A stretch of DNA of 64,000 bases from Maratus speciosus (GCA_963932465.1 OZ010799.1:283288083-283352082); one strand, 5' to 3'; shown: positions 1 to 12,123, counted from the first letter of the stretch. Numbers and translations: made by a program. Notes: generated by a model not told the origin, from the letters alone.

Positions 1-259
1 TGAATGCGGGAGAAAGATTGATTATCTCTAAGTATATGCAATAGACATTTTCTTTTACAATATCGAATTGCTTGTTATGAATATTTGAAATATGCACAGC
101 TCGTTACGTAATATTTCTTTTACTCAAATAATAATGTATGTTTTTCCTTCAGAGAATTAAAAGCATATTTTTTTTAATATTATATATATTCTTTTTAAAA
201 GTTGTGTTTTTTTATGTTAGTGCGTTTATACGTTTAAATAAATCTTTTAACTACATAGG

Positions 260-799
260 GTCAGATTGGGTAATTATGACTAAGGGGTAATTATGACCGC
301 CATCATATTGGAGAAAACTGTGTATAGTAAAATTTTGTTTCAAGCTTAGATATTAACCTCATATTTCATCTTAGATGTTCTTTATTACTAGTCTGAAGCC
401 TTTTTGAGATCCGAATAGCAATTTGAAACTAAGTCTATAAAATTTTTGATAAACGGATTTATCACTTTGGAGTTCAAAGTGGTCACAATTACCCCAAATA
501 AATGGGTATTGGCAAGTATAAAGAGAAGATATAGTGGTCATAATTTCCCCACTAGTGGTCTTAATTACCCAAAAGTTATGTGATTGTAAGTTTTTGGTGG
601 GGGTAATTATAACCATCCTTTTAACTTAAAAAAACAGCTATGCGAATTAAAACTTTTAAAAGTTGTTCTTAAAGGATCAAAGTTACTTTTTATGTTCTAA
701 AAACACCACTTTTCCAAATAGAAATAAGCAAAAGAAAAAAAAAAGAAAAAGAAAACAATGTTGAAAATGTAAGAAGTGGTCATAATTACCCTTCCTGAC
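260..799. mobile_element. Non-autonomous TIR element (MITE) with repeated internal motif
   Basis: Terminal inverted repeats of about 22 bp lie at 260-281 and 778-799. Both contain the core GGGTAATTATGAC and differ at about three positions. TA dinucleotides lie near both ends (256-257 and 800-801), which fits a Tc1/mariner-type target, but the exact left edge is uncertain by two bases. The same core recurs inside the element in both orientations, near 288, 481, 536, 556 and 600, so the terminal motif is reiterated. No transposase is visible. The reading frame over 371-616 is a chance by-product. Confidence 0.6.
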
Positions 800-847
800 T
801 ATAATACACAAAAATAAAAGGGGAGAGGGTTATATTGTACAGTTTCT

Positions 848-1130
848 CATAACGATCTCTCTGACGGACATACAGACAGAAGAGTTAGACGAATAGCGTT
901 TCGTCAGATGAACAAAACCCTAAAAATAAGTAGGGTAAATAAAACATATTTGACTTTTGGTACGTTATTTGCCTCAAATATGTAACGACAAAACTTATTA
1001 AACAGTGTTGATTAATGTAATACAAAAGCAGTTGGAAAATAATAATTAGGAGCTTAAGAATCACCGAAACAGCTGTATTTTGTATACATTCGTTTGTGCT
1101 GTGTAACGTTGCTCATTCTTTCTTTAAACA
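848..1130 (-). repeat. Dispersed repeat family R1, copy 1
   Basis: This stretch is the reverse complement of 2535-2835. The shared core includes TTTCGTCAGATGAAC and a stretch around TAAATAAAAC. Identity is moderate, with many small indels, so the copy is old. No coding capacity is seen. A third, weaker copy lies at 4885-5075. Confidence 0.6.
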
Positions 1131-2534
1131 TAATAAAAAATAATGATTTTTCTATTTAAATTTTCTGTGTTTATATTTCGTATCCGATAAATTCCTAAAA
1201 TATAAAATTATCAATTTTTTTAAAAAATATGAATTTTAAAAATCATAAATCTGATTCTACTCTACACACAATTTTAATGTGGAAAATAAAAGTAAATAAA
1301 TGAATTTTAGTAGTTTTGTATTATAATAATGCCCATGTAAAACAACAACAACAAATGAAAAAAAAAGCTAAAACTTTTACGTTTCGTTATGCTCTCAACG
1401 GGAAAGCCGCTAAATTCTCAGCGCTAAAAAAAAAAAAATAATAATAATAAAATAAATAAAATAAAATAAAATAAATATAAAAACGCTTTTCTACAGACTT
1501 TTATTTGTGACAATAATTCATCAAAAAATGTTAAATACTTTTTCTCAAAATGTTTCTTAAACTACCGTCAATCGGGGCTACTTAGGTCCTTGCTTAAGTT
1601 TAATATTTAATTAATAAAAAAGTTTTCATTCTATGTATTGAACAAACAATACAAGATAATTTAGAGTTTTTACCTTTGAAAAATAATTTATATCCTACTA
1701 CAGGGTATTTGAATAGTTTGGTGGTAATTTAATTTTTTTAGTGGCAATACTAAATGTTTTTGTAAATAACTGTTTACGTGTGTAGATTTTAACTGTCCAA
1801 TCTTTCAATTTTGAAACAATCTTGATAACAGCTACAAATAAAGTAAGTGTCAAAATATTGCCTTTAGTAACCTGTAACACATGTTTGATCATAATTTTTC
1901 CTTTAACTTTTTATTTTGGCAGAAAATGTTTAAGTTTTCATAAAGCTAGCATGAAAACTAGTATTTCGGGGCTAATTTGTGCAAGGCCTGTTTTAGTCCG
2001 AAAATAACTCCAATTATTTAGAAATGACTTTTATATAACCAAATCTCTTAAAACATGTTTTAAGTAACTTTTTTTTTCAAATGTTACTGTTGCAAAATAT
2101 TACATTAATTGTTTTTGTTCCAGCTGCTGAGGATAACATGAAGAAAACTGTTTCTCGTTTCTTTAATATTAACAATTGGTTTATTGTGTTTAAATATTTA
2201 AAAAAATTGTTTATCGGGGTTTGCAGTGTTAATTTATTAGCAAATGCTATTGCAAGGGGGTTTCCATAAAAGCGTATTCATTTACATATGAAATGTATTC
2301 ATTTTATATGGAACTAAGTGAATGGACCAAAGAAGGCCCTAGCAGGGGCTACTTTGTTCCAAAACTTTAAAAATAGTTTAAAAATATATATATATTTGCT
2401 CTTTAAAACCATACAGTTTGCTTCATGTAAAGTTACTAATAAATCTCTCGTCAACTAGACTTGCCATTTTTACCTCTAAAAATAATAGAAGTTATTAATG
2501 ACGCTAGCTCTTTTTGATTTCTCAAACTATAGTC
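1131..2534. other. AT-rich non-coding stretch
   Basis: No gene is recognisable. A/AT-rich low-complexity sequence fills 1427-1477. The phrase GGGGCTA followed by CTT or ATT recurs near 1574, 1968 and 2345, which suggests degenerate pieces of one repeat. Reading frames at 1698-2269 have no protein-like features. Confidence 0.4.
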
Positions 2535-2835
2535 ATTTATCACGTCCTCCTAAACGATACTGAATGTGCAAATAATGTCACGTTTAAGAAATGTCTTTGA
2601 AAGAAAATTGTTATATAAGTGTTATAATTGTTATTTTCCAACTGTTTTTGAATTACATTATTCAACACTTTAATAAATTTTGCCGTTACATTTTTGAGGC
2701 AAATAACGTTCCTAAAGTCAAGTTTTTTATTTACCCTACTTATTTTCAGGGTTTCGTTCATCTGACGAAACGCTATTCGTCTCTTTGCTCTGCCCTTATA
2801 CCCGTCACAGAGATCGTTCTCAGAAACTGTAAAAG
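2535..2835 (+). repeat. Dispersed repeat family R1, copy 2
   Basis: Inverted relative to 848-1130 and parallel to 4885-5075. Shared landmarks are ATAATGTC, ATTTTCC, ATTCAACRCT and CATTTTT followed by AGGCAAAT. The open frames over it on both strands (2540-2887 minus, 2591-2839 plus) are not conserved between copies, so they are not treated as genes. Confidence 0.6.
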
Positions 2836-3249
2836 TTAGAAGCTTTAAATTTTGCTTATGAATAACTGAATACAGATCACATGACAAATCATAAAATTTT
2901 GAAAAAGTTTTACATTATTTTAGTTAAATGAAATTATTTAATTACATCCGACATGATTATGATTTGGATTTTAAAGCAGTATCGTTATGTCTGTCTTTTT
3001 AGCTCTGTGATAGCGCATTTGCTTGCTAATGAAAATATTCTCTGTCCGATGCTTAGCGTCGGAGTTTGGAATTTTTTCCCTGGAATAGGTTTAATTATTT
3101 AATAGATTCAATTGTACATATTTTTCTGCCATTTTAAGTACAATAGTTGTTGTAAAACATTTATCATTTTTTTTTTCTTATTAAAAATTTGTTATGTTGA
3201 GAAATTGCGAAATTCTAAATTGTCTACATTTTATGGTCCAGTAGATGTA
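2836..3249. other. AT-rich non-coding spacer
   Basis: No open frame, RNA gene or clear repeat is seen between the R1 copy and the Tc1-like element. Confidence 0.4.
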
Positions 3250-4516
3250 CAGATGGGTGACAAAATAATATGAACACCTATGAAATAAGAGAAAAGCTTT
3301 ATTAATAGGTAGTTGGACCACTTTTTGACTTAATTACAGATTGTATGCAGCATATAATGGATTCATAGAGGTTGTGGAGAACATTTAAAAGAATATAAAG
3401 CCATTCTTCCTGGAGAGCAGTCTTTAATTCCAAAATCGTAGATACTGATGGAAATCGAGCACGGAGTTTTGATTCCAAATAGCCCCAGAAATGTTCAATA
3501 ATGTTTAAGTCAGGAGACTGAGAGAGCCAAGCAAAATGTCCTAGTTCCTCCTCATGCTCTTCAAACCATTTTTGGAGGATTTTAGCAGTGTGGATGGGGG
3601 TATTTTCGTCTTGATAAAGTGGGCATTCTCCTGGAAATAAAATCTGGACAAAAGGATGCATTTAATCCCCCAGAATATCGGTATAGTGAGCAGCTGTAAC
3701 CTTACCATGCAGAGTAATAAGCGACCCAAGGCCACGCCAAGATATCGCACCCCATGCCGTAAGGGAACCGTATCAATAATTCAGAGTTGGAAAGAGACAG
3801 TCAGGAGAAAATGCTTCTGCGAGCTTTTCCCACACATAAACGCGTTCAATTGCCTGAAATATGGTGAAGATTGATTCATCAGACCAAATGACTTGTTACC
3901 ACTGTTGAGGAGTCCAGTGTTTTGTGTATTTTCCACCATTGACATCGCTGAAAAGCATGATGTGATATAACCAATGGCTTACGAATTGCAACTTTTTCAT
4001 AAATGTTAGAAGCATGAAGTTCCCTTTGGACACTTCTTGCTGAAATTTGATTCTGGAGATTACTATTTATCTCTCAGGTTATCTGGGATAAAGATTGTCT
4101 GCGCTTTCGGACCGCTATACGGGTCAACTCTCTTTTACCCCTCTCAGAACGATTTCTTTTCCGTCCATTGTTGCACTTAGCAGACGACACTTTACTGCAT
4201 TTCGTGTACGCTGCCATAACGGCTGACACAGTACTCCTTGCACGCCCCAAATAATTGGCTGTTTCCGTCACGGAGCAATCAGCTCACAGCATTCCAACAA
4301 TCATTCTCTTTTCGAACTCTGATAGGTCAGTCATTATTGAGTTTTCCAGAGCGTATGGTAAGTGCATGCAACACCTATGACTAATATTGAGAGACTGATA
4401 CCTTACCTTTCATAACCACTGGGTGGCAGAATTGAGTGCAAAGTGATATGCGCGTTCTGCTTCTCTGAAATGGACCATGCCTTTTTCATGGCTGTTCGTA
4501 TTATTTTGTCATTATA
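3250..4516 (-). mobile_element. Decayed Tc1-like DNA transposon
   Basis: Inverted termini share GACAAAATAATAYGAAC, at about 3259-3276 and 4494-4511. A TA precedes the left end at 3248-3249. The right end has lost a few terminal bases, so its edge is approximate. The ~1.27-kb length suits a Tc1-like element. It encodes the broken transposase listed separately on the minus strand. Confidence 0.75.
3302..4334 (-). pseudogene. Tc1-like transposase pseudogene
   Basis: A Tc1-family transposase binds the terminal repeats through an N-terminal helix-turn-helix region and cuts and joins DNA with a C-terminal DDE domain. Reading on the minus strand, an ATG at 4334-4332 opens a frame beginning MTDLSEFEKRMIVGML, followed by a stop and then CSVTETANYLGRARSTVSAV, a typical helix-turn-helix segment (to about 4074). 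After further shifts comes WSDESIFTIFQ near 3880, around the first catalytic Asp. The last frame (3302-3661) contains QDENTPIHTA in place of the usual QDNxPxHTA, followed by SPDLNIIEHFWGYL, which holds the catalytic Glu. At least two frameshifts and one early stop rule out an active product. Family assignment is secure; the exact Tc1 subfamily is not determined. Confidence 0.85.
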
Positions 4517-4884
4517 AGAACTTCCGTATATTTTTTTTATCATTTTAAGGGTCTCGTTTTTATCAGGTAAAATTAAATTCTGTAATTAAATATACTGTTG
4601 AGATATACAAACATATATTGTTACCATTGTCTGAAAAGCAGTTCTGGAATATTTTTAATTTGATTTTTAAAAAAGTCTTCCAGTTGTAAAAGTTTTAAAA
4701 TTAAATTTAGTGTTGCTGTCATATATGTTCTTATTAAAAAAGATTAAAGATTTAATAATTAAAAAGTAACTCTTTAGATTTATTAATTAAAGGATAAAAT
4801 GTTTTGAAATGAATCTTAAACGGAACCCTCTGTACGATCTTCGATCTCGCTTACACACTTGTTTGATTTATTAAACAACATTCA
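4517..4884. other. AT-rich non-coding spacer
   Basis: Nothing recognisable between the Tc1-like element and the third R1 copy. Confidence 0.4.
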
Positions 4885-5075
4885 TTTACCACGCTCTATT
4901 AAACTATGTTGAATGTTCCAATAATGTCTTCTTTAAAAGTTTTCTTTCAAAATAAAACGTAACTTAATTTTTATAATTCTTATTTTCCGGAATTATTTAA
5001 ATTACAATATTCAACGCTGTTTAATGAATTCCGCAGTAACATTTTTCAGGCAAATGGTGCATCAAAATGTGACGG
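4885..5075 (+). repeat. Dispersed repeat family R1, copy 3
   Basis: Weaker, shortened copy of the 2535-2835 repeat in the same orientation. It shares ATAATGTC, TTATTTTCC, an ATTCAACGCT-like core and TTTTTCAGGCAAAT. It stops before the TCGTCAGATG part seen in copies 1 and 2. Confidence 0.5.
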
Positions 5076-5441
5076 TTATTTTTTGTAGCAAATTCAAAAA
5101 GTGAATTGATAATTTTTTTGAAATTATAAAAGTCAGAGATGTTTAAAAAGGAAAATAAAGAAAGAAATTGTCGTACTGGAGAGATTTAACCGTGCAACGT
5201 GCCTAAAAAAATGTACAATCAGGTAACTCTATCAACATAAAATGTAAATGGAAGCTACATAAGATATGCATTTAACTGGTGAACCATAAATCTTACATTA
5301 TCATAGAAAACTGCTAACAAGAACTTCTTCTATGTACTAAAAGAAAAAATATATTTTGCATTTTCACACCAAAATTCCATTTCGAAATTAAAAGTGTATA
5401 CATAATTAGGTGTTTTTGTGAAAATTAATATTTTTGAGGTA

Positions 5442-6498
5442 CAGTCGTGGAAAAAAAAGTAAACACCCCTACTAACTCCTCAACAAATTATCGTAGAAGA
5501 AAGTGACGGGTACCAAACGATTGTAAATAAAGTCTACTTTTAAATGATATAGATAAAATTTGCTTAGGGGGCTATCTACATATTAAAACAAACCGTAACC
5601 TTGTTTTTTTCAATAGCAGTACACAATTCTGACAGCATAAATAAACTCTACACCCTTTAATTAGCCTAAAAACAAATTTTTATGCAATTCGTACCATAAG
5701 TTTCTGAGAAATTAATTATTTTAAAACGAGCGTATTTTAAGGGCTGTATCCAAATTGAAGTTCGGAACGCTATTGTTAACCGAGAGAGCCCTCATCTTGA
5801 TCAAGGCACCTTAAGAAGTCAATGAAACCTGCTACATTACACGACAGCAGAAGAAATTTCAAAATATCTAGTCACTCTTATTATAGACGGCCCCTTAAAC
5901 CATCATTTTGCCGTTTTTTAAGCATAATTTGAAAACTACTTGGAAGAAAAATGTGAAATTTTGGATTTCCATAAAGCAGGACTTTATAAATCTAATTCCA
6001 TCAAAAAAATTGTAGGTTGCAATTCATAATTTTTTCGAGTATTAATTTCATAAATAATAATTCATATCATAAAGTTATAAAAATTGCAAATTCAGCATAT
6101 TTATGTTTGGGTATATTAGTATTATTGCTACAAAAAAAATAGCACATTAGGAGAATAATTTCTGGAGATATAAATAAAAATATGAAAATGAAATTTAACA
6201 TTAGAAGCACTCAATTTTGAATGTTTATAATTCAAAAACTTATCATGCAAATGACTTGAAATTCGGTGTCTAGGCATAGTTTGAACAGAAGATTTGAAAT
6301 ATTTCGTTAAAATTAGGTATTGCTATTGAAAAAAAAAAGTTTGGATTCGTTTTAATATATAGATGGCCCCCTAAGAAAATTTTATGTACATCATTTAAAA
6401 GTAGACTTTATTTCCAATCGTTTGGTACCAGTAACTTTCTTCTACGATAATTTGTTGAGGAGTTAGTAGGGGGTGTTTACTTTTTTTTTCCACGACTG
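5442..6498 (+). mobile_element. TA-flanked mariner/Tc1-type non-autonomous element, copy 1
   Basis: Ends CAGTCGTGG and CCACGACTG are followed inward by long inverted repeats of roughly 150-190 bp, including the phrase GTTTAC next to an oligo-A/T run and the ATCTACATATTAAAACRAAC segment. Flanking TA dinucleotides at 5440-5441 and 6499-6500 fit TA target duplication. A second, inverted copy lies at 41664-42753. The interior carries a decayed open stretch read left to right that may be a remnant helix-turn-helix region; no catalytic motifs are left. Confidence 0.8.
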
Positions 6499-6500
6499 TA

Positions 6501-6883
6501 CCTACTGCCTGTTTCAATTTTTTTAATGTTTATTCGTTCCTTTCGGAAACTCTGTTGCCTTTTAGCATTTTTCTTCAATCAGAAGAGTCTTTTCTTGAAA
6601 ACTACGAGTCATGTTGTTGACTTGAGCATCCTAACAATATGATTTTATGGAACTTTTTGTTAAAGTATAAGTAGTTTAGCTGTCATTTTCATTTCTAAAT
6701 AAATTGATTATAACTAATTAATAACTAATTTTTTTTCGTAAAACCTACACAAATTATCTTAATTTAAATGGCGTCACACTGACATCTCACTTTAAATACA
6801 TCGAATAAAATTATTATTTTTACTTATTATTATGGCACTTCTTCCAAATAATATCATGCTCTTAATAAGGCGCTCAGCCCATT
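6501..6883. other. Non-coding spacer
   Basis: AT-rich sequence without recognised genes or repeats. Confidence 0.35.
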
Positions 6884-7559
6884 CAGGGATGGCGAACCTA
6901 TGGCACGCGTGACAAATCTGGCACGAATAACAATTTCTCTAGCACTCTAAAAACTTAAATTTGAATATCATTTTATGCATATATTTTTTTTTATATTACA
7001 TAAAAAATTGCGTACTGACTATGAGTATCACAAATAATGATATAATTTTTGCACGAGTTAAAGGATAAGATTTTTGTTCTACTCCCTTACAATAAGATAA
7101 CAAGTGTACCCAATTTTTCCATGTATTTTACTAAAAATAACAAATATGAACCAGTTATGATGTATTCTCCTTCAAACTTACAGAATCAAAAGTCTAATTG
7201 TTATGTTATTTATACATTTCTTATGAAACTTAGATGATTTTAAGTTAGAGGCTGTATTAACTATGCTAAAAATTACTAAAATAAAATTTATTATATTTCC
7301 CTACATTACAACGCGTGTCACTTAAACGAAACATAAATCGAAATACGAATTAATGAAATTTTGTCTGATTCCAATATACAGAAAAATCGAATTTTGATTT
7401 TCGATTTTGATTATTTAATAGATGAAAGCAATTGATTCTATTAACTAGTGTCTAAGCAACGTGCACGGCAATATCTCTTTATGTCTGGCACATTATAATT
7501 TCGATAAATATTGTTTATGAAATTTTTTCACGCGCACCTAAAACGGTTCACCGTTCCTG
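6884..7559. mobile_element. hAT-like non-autonomous element
   Basis: The left end begins CAGGGATGGCGAACC. The right end, read inward on the other strand, begins CAGGAACGGTGAACC. This is an imperfect inverted repeat that continues to a shared GCGCG-like block about 25-30 bp in. CAGG-starting termini are typical of hAT elements. The expected 8-bp target duplication is not clean (GCCCATT versus GCCTATA), so the copy is old or the edges are slightly off. The internal sequence is AT-rich with no transposase. The frame at 7049-7237 has no recognisable features. Confidence 0.55.
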
Positions 7560-8135
7560 GCCTATATCTTGCAGGGTCAACAAATGGAACACGCTAAACA
7601 TTTTATGTGTCATGATATCTACGGATAGTTTCAATCTGAACCGATACTAGGTTTCGTCTTTATTTTCTGACAAATGTCTCTTCCCACACGTCAACTGTTA
7701 AAAACAGTTAAATTTCACATGAAATCAGAATATTATTGAATTATTGAATGAATTTTAAAGTATTTACAAGATACTCGAGATAATTTTACGATCATTTAGA
7801 ATGAATATTCATTTTTTTTTCAATTTTGTTCAAAATATGTAAAAAACAGAAATTCCCTAATAAGGCCAGACAGTATAAAGCTTGATCTTAACACAGGTTA
7901 TGCTTCATTTCCATTGTGTATTATTATTATCAGAGCTAATTTAACATTTTCTCTGTCATTATTTGTAAAAAAACAAGAAATCTATCAAATCAGCTGTAAA
8001 TAGAGCTCAATAGAGTGGAGGGCAAATAGAATCATGGCAGTTTTGACTGTTCGAAACGGCGCGGCATGCCCATAAATAGAGAAACCAGAGAACTTTGTAT
8101 TGGAGGAGAACCCTTTATTTTGTTCTTTTTGAATG
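7560..8135. other. Non-coding spacer
   Basis: No gene or convincing repeat seen. Confidence 0.35.
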
Positions 8136-8296
8136 CATAGCTGCCAACTTGCGCGAATTTTTCTTACCACTAAAATTTAATAGAATTTTTTGACTTATTT
8201 AAACGTTAAAATTGCTTGAATTTCTGTTATTCAATTAGCTAAAATTTTCTGTTAAATTTTATTGGTATGAAAAATCCGTACAAGTTGGCAGGTATG
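8136..8296. mobile_element. Short foldback MITE
   Basis: Arms of about 55 bp form an imperfect inverted repeat. The left arm starts CATAGCTGCCAACTTG. The right arm, read inward, starts CATACCTGCCAACTTG and continues through the shared ACC.ATAAAATTTAA segment. Total length is about 160 bp, with no coding capacity. No clear target duplication is visible. Confidence 0.65.
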
Positions 8297-9213
8297 TGAA
8301 TGTGATGCCGATAATTTATCTCTTTATTAAAGCTAATAACGACCTTATTTAAAATATAACGACGTTATTTAAAACACGTACTTATGCTAAGCCACTGTTT
8401 TTTTAAACTGTTCTGTCCACAATTTAACAGCGACACGAGTACGTACAGCGAAGATTTATCGTGATTATAAACGTTGAGGGTCGCAATTTAGCGCTGTGTT
8501 TCAATAGTAATAAAATTACAGGTTTCGAGGTCCTTGATTATTTGATGAAGATGAACAGAAGTACTCAGAAAATATTAAAATCCAATTGGTTTCTATTTAA
8601 TGTAAAGACTGAGATATAAAAACTGTTCCAGAGAGGGAGACGACAACACAAGTTGTTACTTAGTCCGGTATCATGGAGTGAGTGAACAGTTGTCAGATAT
8701 TATTGCCAGAGCATCGAGGCAACATGTTGTAACCCTGGACCTTTATAACAGCAAAGTATACATCACTTAATAGGAATTTTTCATTGCAATCTAGCCAAGA
8801 AACCGTTAACTGGCGTATCAAAATTTTAACGATACGAAGGCTAAGCAAATAGAAATTTTTATTCAGACATTAATTAAAGCCTGGCACCTTCTTTAACATA
8901 AACAGAATATATCTTTGAGGCAAAATACTCATTTGTAATGACTATCAAGCTGACCATTAATAAAAAGTGTTTAAATTACTGCTGCAAAAGACCAAATGGT
9001 TAAAGAATATCTTTTCATTTATTCGTTAATAGACGAAAGGTATGCCACGTTTTGTTGGAAATTTTACGATAATAAAGTTGATTTGTTTTTGAAGTATTTC
9101 ATTAACGGCTGGAGTGAACTTGGGATCGTTGAAGTGAATATATTTATTAAGTGCAAAAATGAAGAAGAAATACATATATTTTTAAAAAGTCGATAATAGT
9201 GAAAGTGGAAATT
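8297..9213. other. Non-coding spacer
   Basis: No recognisable gene. The 66-codon frame at 8996-9196 shows no conserved motif and no matching copy elsewhere in the window, so it is left uncalled. Confidence 0.35.
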
Positions 9214-9517
9214 TAATTTTTAATATAACCGTTCAAGTGCGAGTATTACTCGCGCATAAAGGGTTCCGTACAATGAATATATGAATTAGTAACTCGGCAT
9301 TGATTATACAAACATATCATTAAAAGTTGTTATCTAGACTTTAAAAGCCAATGGCACATAGATTTAATAATTTTTAATATAACCGTTCAAGTGCGATTAT
9401 TACTCGCGCATAAAGGGTTCCGTACAATGAATATATGAATTAGTAACTCGGAATTGATTATACAAATACATCATTAAAAGTTGTTATCTAGACTTTAAAA
9501 GCCAATGGCACATAGAA
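9214..9517 (+). repeat. Two-copy direct tandem duplication, period 154 bp
   Basis: The block beginning at CGTTCAAGTGCG (9230) recurs at 9384 with only a few substitutions, through to CCAATGGCACATAG. Each copy holds the small palindrome GCGAGTATTACTCGC or its GCGATTATTACTCGC variant, followed by GCATAAAGGGTTCCG. High identity suggests a recent duplication. Confidence 0.85.
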
Positions 9518-10146
9518 AACACCGTCCCTGTCTTTATGCATGTCGAAACCGTCCGTATGTTTAAGGGTTAATATCTACTTATAATAAAATCTGAGTGCTG
9601 GGGACCGCAGAACGATGCCGGTGCGAACCACTCTGGTCTGCAAATCGACCGTAGCTAAACGCCATGTTAGGCTTAATGAAAAACATATCTTAACATATGA
9701 CAGCTAAATGATAATTTTTTCTACTTGAAATCATGTCTGTTCAGAATATTTTCACATAAAACGTATGTATCATATCCATTTATAATGTATTAAGTTCTAA
9801 ATTAAAATTAAGCTATTAGAAATCAAATCTAAACAAACGATACTGTTGCCATTCAGATTCAAATTCCAGCAAATCAAGAAACAAATGAATGACACTTTGA
9901 CGATTCATTAAAAAAAATACGGCCTAACATCTGATTCTGCTTTAAATATATTTTTTAAAGCATATTAAAGACTTTAAGTATTTTGAAATGCGTTTTTCAT
10001 TATTGTTTACATTTATAAGCAGCAATTTTATTTACGACTGTTTACATTTACAAGCAGACAGTTTGCGACATACATATGAAATATTACGTAATTTATTGAA
10101 TAAATATTTTAAAAAGTATTATCAATGTTTTCAACAAATATTAATA
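9518..10146. other. Non-coding spacer
   Basis: AT-rich; the 67-codon frame at 9988-10191 runs into simple sequence and is not supported as a gene. Confidence 0.35.
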
Positions 10147-10232
10147 GTTTTAATGATTCAATTTAATGATTATTCATCATTATTCATATGAATCATTCAT
10201 ATGAATATTGATTCATATCAATGATTCATATA
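10147..10232. repeat. Low-complexity ATTCATATGAAT palindromic repeat
   Basis: Repeated ATTCAT and ATGAAT words give a cluster of overlapping small palindromes. Confidence 0.7.
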
Positions 10233-11040
10233 TTTCACTCTTCTGTAGTGGCAACAGTGAAACGCTGTTTCTTTAGGAAAAACCGAGGGATAAACGTGCT
10301 GATATTTCGCCACTACTCGCTTTGATCTGTCAATAGTTATTTTTGAATGTTTTAAAACAGTTTTTTTAATTTTTATTATGGACTTTCCGAATGAATCGCT
10401 TTCGGAAAGAAGCCGTCAATTGACAAGGAAAAGAATTGCGCTATCGCGGCAATCAACGAATTTCTCACTTTGCCTGATAAACTCAGCTGAGTTTACACCG
10501 AACAGAATTAAACACCCATAGGCACAATTTTTTGTTTATTTTTTATCTAAACTATGCATATTTTAAGTTCATGTTCATAAAGTGTTTATCACTCACAGGA
10601 ACGTTTCATTATAATAAAGATTAAAAAATGAAAATTACATTTTTTTTTTATTTTACTAAATTTTTGTACCGTTAAAAAACATAGCTTTATGTATGTGTAT
10701 TACTTTGAATTATGCACATAATGGTGTTTTAGTTTTGGCCAAATATATGAATCAAATTTTAAATTTCATCTAAAATTAAAAAAATAAACATCTGATTTTT
10801 TAAAGAAATGCCACATGTTTTTTTTTTTTTTTTTTTTAAGTTTGTTATTTCACCTATGCTGAATTTAATATATTTCTGTGAATTATTTTTTGCTGTTTGA
10901 AAAATGCAACAGCATTTTTTTTTTAACTATGCATATATATTTAAAAGCATTTACAGACATGCCACTTTGCAGCGAAAACATGGAATTCCACTTTTTCGGC
11001 ATAATTTATCATCCCTGGGATTGATGCAAATCAGTATTAA
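10233..11040. other. Non-coding spacer
   Basis: Contains poly-T tracts (near 10819-10838) and AT-rich sequence; no gene recognised. Confidence 0.35.
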
Positions 11041-11600
11041 AATTTGTTGACATTTTTAGGACGAGAGGGGTGGGGGGTTGGGGTGGTGAATTTGACAAAA
11101 TAAAAATGACAAACAGCGGCAAATTGAGGTTATTTCTAATCCTTTCCCATGACCTACAGTGCATTTAGTCCATGTATAGAAACAAACAGCATAAAAAAAA
11201 CACCAGCCAGGAGCTTGCAACTATCACCTGTCTTCTTTCCCTGAAGGATTGCAAAAATCATCAAAATATCGTAGAAAAAGGGTGGTTTCGTCAAACGAAT
11301 ATTAATTTCGTCAAAGGATCGCAGAAAAAAACACAATATTTCCCAAAGGGTCCTTTATAATGCATGTTTCGTTTAAGGATCATGGAATATGTGAATGTCG
11401 CCAAATAATCATGGAAAAAACATGAATTTCATCAGATGACTGCAGAAAAAATGCATTATTTCATCAAAGTATCGTGAATTTCGTCAAATAATCACAGAAA
11501 AAATATGATTTTCATTAGAGATCACAGAGAAAACGAGAATTTCATCCAAAGGTTGCAAAAGTGCAAGTTTCAACATAAGATCCTAAAAAAAATGTAAATT
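11041..11600 (+). repeat. Degenerate ~33-bp tandem repeats, block 1
   Basis: A loose unit of the form AATTTCRTCAAA, a few variable bases, CGCAGAAAAAA and a short tail recurs many times, at roughly 30-36-bp spacing. The repeats are heavily diverged, so the exact period is uncertain. Related blocks occur at 12460-12660, 13100-13270 and, in opposite orientation, at 31670-32090. The overlapping open frames near 11154-11360 are repeat-derived. Confidence 0.65.
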
Positions 11601-11720
11601 TTGAAATCGGGGAATCTTGAAGCTTATTGGTTCATCAGTATCAGGTGAATCGTTAGTCAGCTAAATTTTCTTTTACGTAACTAATTTGTTGCATACATTC
11701 GGATACACCCGTGCTTCTGT

Positions 11721-11752
11721 CAACGTAGTTTGATTACAATCAAACTACGTTG
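11721..11752. repeat. Perfect 15-bp-arm palindrome
   Basis: CAACGTAGTTTGATT is followed by two bases and then its exact reverse complement. It could extrude as a cruciform or form an RNA hairpin. No flanking gene or T-tract suggests a terminator. Confidence 0.9.
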
Positions 11753-11821
11753 TAAGTCTCGCTTGCTCTGCTGTTTATTTCTTTTTGTTCTTTATTAGAA
11801 TTTTTGCATTAGCTGTTTAAA

Positions 11822-12001
11822 ATGCACCCTTTATTGGCCAATGTATCGATTTTTACATGGTTTACCATTTTAGAGACGGACGATTCACTGGCTGCGAAAA
11901 AATTCGAGTCTGAAAACATCGAGGGTGTATTACCAAACATCCATCAAAATTTAAATTTAATTCAGTTAGAAGAGAAGTACCATACCTTGACGATGTTTTA
12001 G
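11822..12001 (+). CDS. Short unassigned open frame, weak candidate
   Basis: A 59-codon frame from ATG to TAG starts MHPLLANVSIFTWF and continues through LETDDSLAAKKFESENIEGV. The amino-acid mix (Asp, Glu, Lys, Ser, Asn) is more protein-like than the Phe/Ile/Lys-rich chance frames around it. I recognise no family. It lies between two repeat blocks and has no clear promoter or splice context. It may be an exon piece, a transposon fragment or chance. Confidence 0.2.
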   Translation: MHPLLANVSIFTWFTILETDDSLAAKKFESENIEGVLPNIHQNLNLIQLEEKYHTLTMF

Positions 12002-12028
12002 ACCCTGACTAGGATCCCTTTTTCTAAA

Positions 12029-12084
12029 CATTAAATTATTGATTGTTTTTTTAATTTTAACTGATTGTTTGTTTTTTGTGTAAA

Positions 12085-12123
<39 letters not shown>

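Noticed and set aside
9598..9660. GC-richer stretch that looked like a degenerate tRNA
   Set aside because: No consistent acceptor or anticodon stem could be drawn.
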